A DNA stretch of 64,000 nucleotides from Lachnospiraceae bacterium (GTDB lineage Bacteria; Bacillota; Clostridia; Lachnospirales; Lachnospiraceae). The notes beneath the pieces were generated by a model that did not search any database, had not been told where the DNA came from, and saw only the letters and a list, made by a program, of their open reading frames with translations. Position 1 is the stretch's first letter; every line of letters begins with the position of its first letter. Shown in pieces: positions 61,966 through 64,000 of this stretch. The position numbers and the translations under genes are program-made. The stretch is from positions 62,001-126,000 of the forward strand of contig CAJTDN010000012.1 in assembly GCA_910574865.1 (NCBI GenBank), written 5' to 3'.

Positions 61966-62059
61966 TGCCGGGCGGAGGCGCCAAAGCGGCGGCGCAGAAG
62001 AGCGCGGCCGCATGGATGGCATGTGCCGGATGTAAACCATGCGGTAAAAACAAGAATAA

Positions 62060-62108
62060 CCTTGCAAAGGATATAATATGTTATAGTAATATCTTTTGTA
62101 AGGTTTTT
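62060..62108 (+). promoter_or_regulatory. Hairpin that buries the next gene's ribosome site
   Basis: CCTTGCAAAGGATAT (62060-62074) pairs with ATATCTTTTGTAAGG (62089-62103) over 15 positions, three of them G-U. The AAGG Shine-Dalgarno core (62100-62103) lies in the stem and TTTTT follows (62104-62108); the ATG is at 62111. It reads as a terminator-like hairpin that would also block translation. Confidence 0.65.
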
Positions 62109-62110
62109 CT

Positions 62111-63874
62111 ATGAAAAATAAGACATATAATAAGAAGAAGGTGCTGGTCGTCTTTCTGGTGGCCGTGGCACTCGTCCTGACGCTGATTGGACGGCTTGTC
62201 TATCTCATGGTCTTTGACGCGGAGTATTACCAGGAACTGGCCGAGGCCCTGCATGAGAGGGAACGGGAAATCAAGGCGGCGCGGGGGGAAATCGTGGACC
62301 GGAACGGAACCGTGCTGGCGACGAACAAGACGGTCTGCACCATCTCGGTCGTCCATAGCCAGTTGAAGGAACCGGAGGAGGTCATCGCCATCCTCTCAAA
62401 GGAACTGGGGCTGGACGAGAGTGCCGTGAGGAAGCGGGTGGAAAAAGTTTCCTCGATGGAGAAGATAAAGACGAACGTGGAGAAGGAGGTGGGGGACCGT
62501 ATCCGCAATTACAACCTGGCGGGGGTGAAGGTGGATGAGGATTACAAAAGGTACTACCCGTATGACGAGGTGGGTTCCAAGGTGCTGGGGTTCACGGGAG
62601 GCGACAACCAGGGCATCATCGGCCTGGAGGTCAAGTACGAGAGTTATTTGAAGGGAATCAACGGGACGATCCTGACGGTCACGGACGCGCGGGGAATCGA
62701 GCTGGAGGGCGTGGCGGAAGACCGTGTCGAGCCGGTGCCGGGAAACACGCTCCGGATTAGCATGGATTACAACCTTCAGGCGTACTGCCAGCAGGCCGCG
62801 GAAAAAGTGATGGAGGAAAAGCAGGCGGACGGGGTGTCGGTGATTTTGATGAATCCGCAAAACGGGGAGATTTACGCGATGGTGAACGTCCCGGAATTCA
62901 ATTTGAACGACCCGTTCACTCTGACCTCGGTGGAAGGCGCGGAAGGAATGGACAGCGCGAAAAAGCAGGAATTGTTGAACCAGATGTGGCGCAATCGTTG
63001 CATCAACGATACATACGAGCCGGGTTCGACGTTCAAGGTCATCACCTCGTCGGCCTGCCTGGAGGAGGGCGTGGTAAAGCTGACCGACACGTTTTCCTGC
63101 CCCGGCTACTGTGTGGTGGAGGATCGGAAAATCCGTTGCCACAAGGTGGGAGGCCACGGGTCGGAGACGTTCGTGCAAGGCCTGCAAAATTCCTGCAACC
63201 CGGTTTTCATCAATATCGGGATGCGGCTGGGGGCGGAGCGGTTCTGCGACTATTTTGAGCAGTTCGGCCTTCTTACGAAGACGAACATCGACTTGCCGGG
63301 GGAGGCTTCGACCATCATGCATAAGCGCGAGGACATCAAGGCGGTCGAACTGGCCACCATGACGTTCGGCCAGTCGTTCCAAATCACGCCAATCCAGATG
63401 CTTACGACGGTCAGCTCCCTGATTAACGGGGGACGGCGCGTCACCCCCCACTTTGGCGTCTCCGTGGAGACGAGGGACGGCGAGACGATAGAGACGTTCG
63501 AGTATGGGGAGAAAAAGGAAATCGTGTCCGAGGAGACGTCGGCCACGATGCGCACGCTTCTTGAGAGCGTGGTGTCCGAGGGGGGCGGGAAAAACGCCTA
63601 TATCGAGGGCTACCGCATCGGCGGCAAGACCGCGACCTCGCAGACTCTGCCCAGAAGCGCGCACAAATACATCGCCTCCTTCATCGGGTTCGCCCCGGCC
63701 GACAATCCGCAAATCATCGGCATGGTCATCATCCACGACCCGCAGGGCGTGTACTATGGGGGGACGATAGCCGCGCCGGTGCTGCGCGACATTTATGACA
63801 ACGTGTTGCCGTACATGGGAATTGAAAAGGAGATTGTCTCAGAGGATATCGGCGATTCGGCAAGCGGGGATTGA
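62111..63874 (+). CDS. Class B penicillin-binding protein (SpoVD-like position)
   Basis: 587 residues. A membrane helix (VVFLVAVALVLTLIGRLVYL) and a dimerisation domain (AARGEIVDRNGTVLATNKT) come first. The transpeptidase domain has Ser306-Thr-Phe-Lys in YEPGSTFKVIT, the SCN motif in LQNSCNPVFIN and, at residues 506-508, Lys-Thr-Ala in GGKTATSQ, where KTG is usual. No PASTA domain. In Clostridia a second class B enzyme in this cluster is often the spore-cortex protein SpoVD; that is suggested by position, not proved. Confidence 0.9.
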   Translation: MKNKTYNKKKVLVVFLVAVALVLTLIGRLVYLMVFDAEYYQELAEALHEREREIKAARGEIVDRNGTVLATNKTVCTISVVHSQLKEPEEVIAILSKELGLDESAVRKRVEKVSSMEKIKTNVEKEVGDRIRNYNLAGVKVDEDYKRYYPYDEVGSKVLGFTGGDNQGIIGLEVKYESYLKGINGTILTVTDARGIELEGVAEDRVEPVPGNTLRISMDYNLQAYCQQAAEKVMEEKQADGVSVILMNPQNGEIYAMVNVPEFNLNDPFTLTSVEGAEGMDSAKKQELLNQMWRNRCINDTYEPGSTFKVITSSACLEEGVVKLTDTFSCPGYCVVEDRKIRCHKVGGHGSETFVQGLQNSCNPVFINIGMRLGAERFCDYFEQFGLLTKTNIDLPGEASTIMHKREDIKAVELATMTFGQSFQITPIQMLTTVSSLINGGRRVTPHFGVSVETRDGETIETFEYGEKKEIVSEETSATMRTLLESVVSEGGGKNAYIEGYRIGGKTATSQTLPRSAHKYIASFIGFAPADNPQIIGMVIIHDPQGVYYGGTIAAPVLRDIYDNVLPYMGIEKEIVSEDIGDSASGD

Positions 63875-63931
63875 AAAATAATGGAAGATACTGTATACTA
63901 AGTAGGACAAAAGAGATGAAGAGGTGTATGT

Positions 63932-64000
63932 ATGACAAATCAGGTGATATTTCCGGTATTGATTTCATTTGCGTTAAGCGTCCTTTTGGGGCCGATCGTC
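63932..64000 (+). CDS. mraY: Phospho-MurNAc-pentapeptide transferase, N-terminal part
   Basis: Only 23 codons are in the window (MTNQVIFPVLISFALSVLLG then PIV). The hydrophobic first helix and the position after two class B penicillin-binding proteins fit MraY, which makes lipid I. GAGGTG precedes the ATG. The rest lies beyond the window. Confidence 0.75.
   Translation, partial: MTNQVIFPVLISFALSVLLGPIV

Overview
The window looks like chromosome of a spore-forming, gut-type Lachnospiraceae/Clostridia bacterium. The basis is a cotJABC spore-coat operon, a Firmicutes-type mraZ-rsmH-ftsL-pbp-pbp-mraY division cluster, LytR-CpsA-Psr (LCP) enzymes instead of an outer-membrane system, strong AGGAGG ribosome binding sites, and host- or plant-glycan enzymes (M60 mucinase-like, GH43, GH78). 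The species cannot be named from sequence alone. Nearly all genes lie on the + strand.

Region 1 (1-27.8 kb) is a surface polysaccharide locus. It opens with dTDP-rhamnose genes (rfbB end, rfbD, rfbC). Next come a secreted propeller protein with cell-wall-binding repeats, an LCP enzyme, an acyltransferase, and a Wzm/Wzt-type ABC exporter. Three GlfT2-like galactofuranosyltransferases with UDP-galactopyranose mutase follow, then five ordinary GT2 enzymes, a 4,6-dehydratase, a DegT aminotransferase, a PglC-like initiating phosphoglycosyltransferase and a second LCP enzyme. Together they could build a lipid-linked polymer rich in rhamnose and galactofuranose (probably started on an amino-deoxy sugar), export it, and ligate it to peptidoglycan.

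Region 2 (27.8-34.5 kb) carries a membrane-anchored cohesin-like protein with a very acidic tail, glmS, an HtrA protease, and cotJABC. Its CotJA has a cysteine-rich 9-residue repeat inserted before the conserved C-terminus.

Region 3 (34.5-38.2 kb) is decayed: a GPH sugar transporter with several frameshifts, two damaged AraC regulators, one intact and one broken Uma2 gene, and a tRNA-Pro(GGG).

Region 4 (38.4-57.4 kb) has asnB, a thioesterase, an M50 protease and an 1813-residue secreted M60 metalloprotease with a dockerin-like segment. Directly after it lies a cohesin-like/FIVAR surface protein. A cytoplasmic glycan-processing set follows (GH43, AraC regulator, esterase, GH78), then DegV and a small membrane protein.

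Region 5 (57.5-64 kb) is the dcw cluster start, with a sigma-A promoter and MraZ-box-like GTGG repeats.

The least explained part is the intergenic sequence. Several gaps hold arrays of perfect small hairpins with tight loops (CTTG, GTAA, GTCA, CTAA). Two of them, about 29 kb apart, are homologous in inverted orientation. Others can form mutually exclusive stems just upstream of genes.
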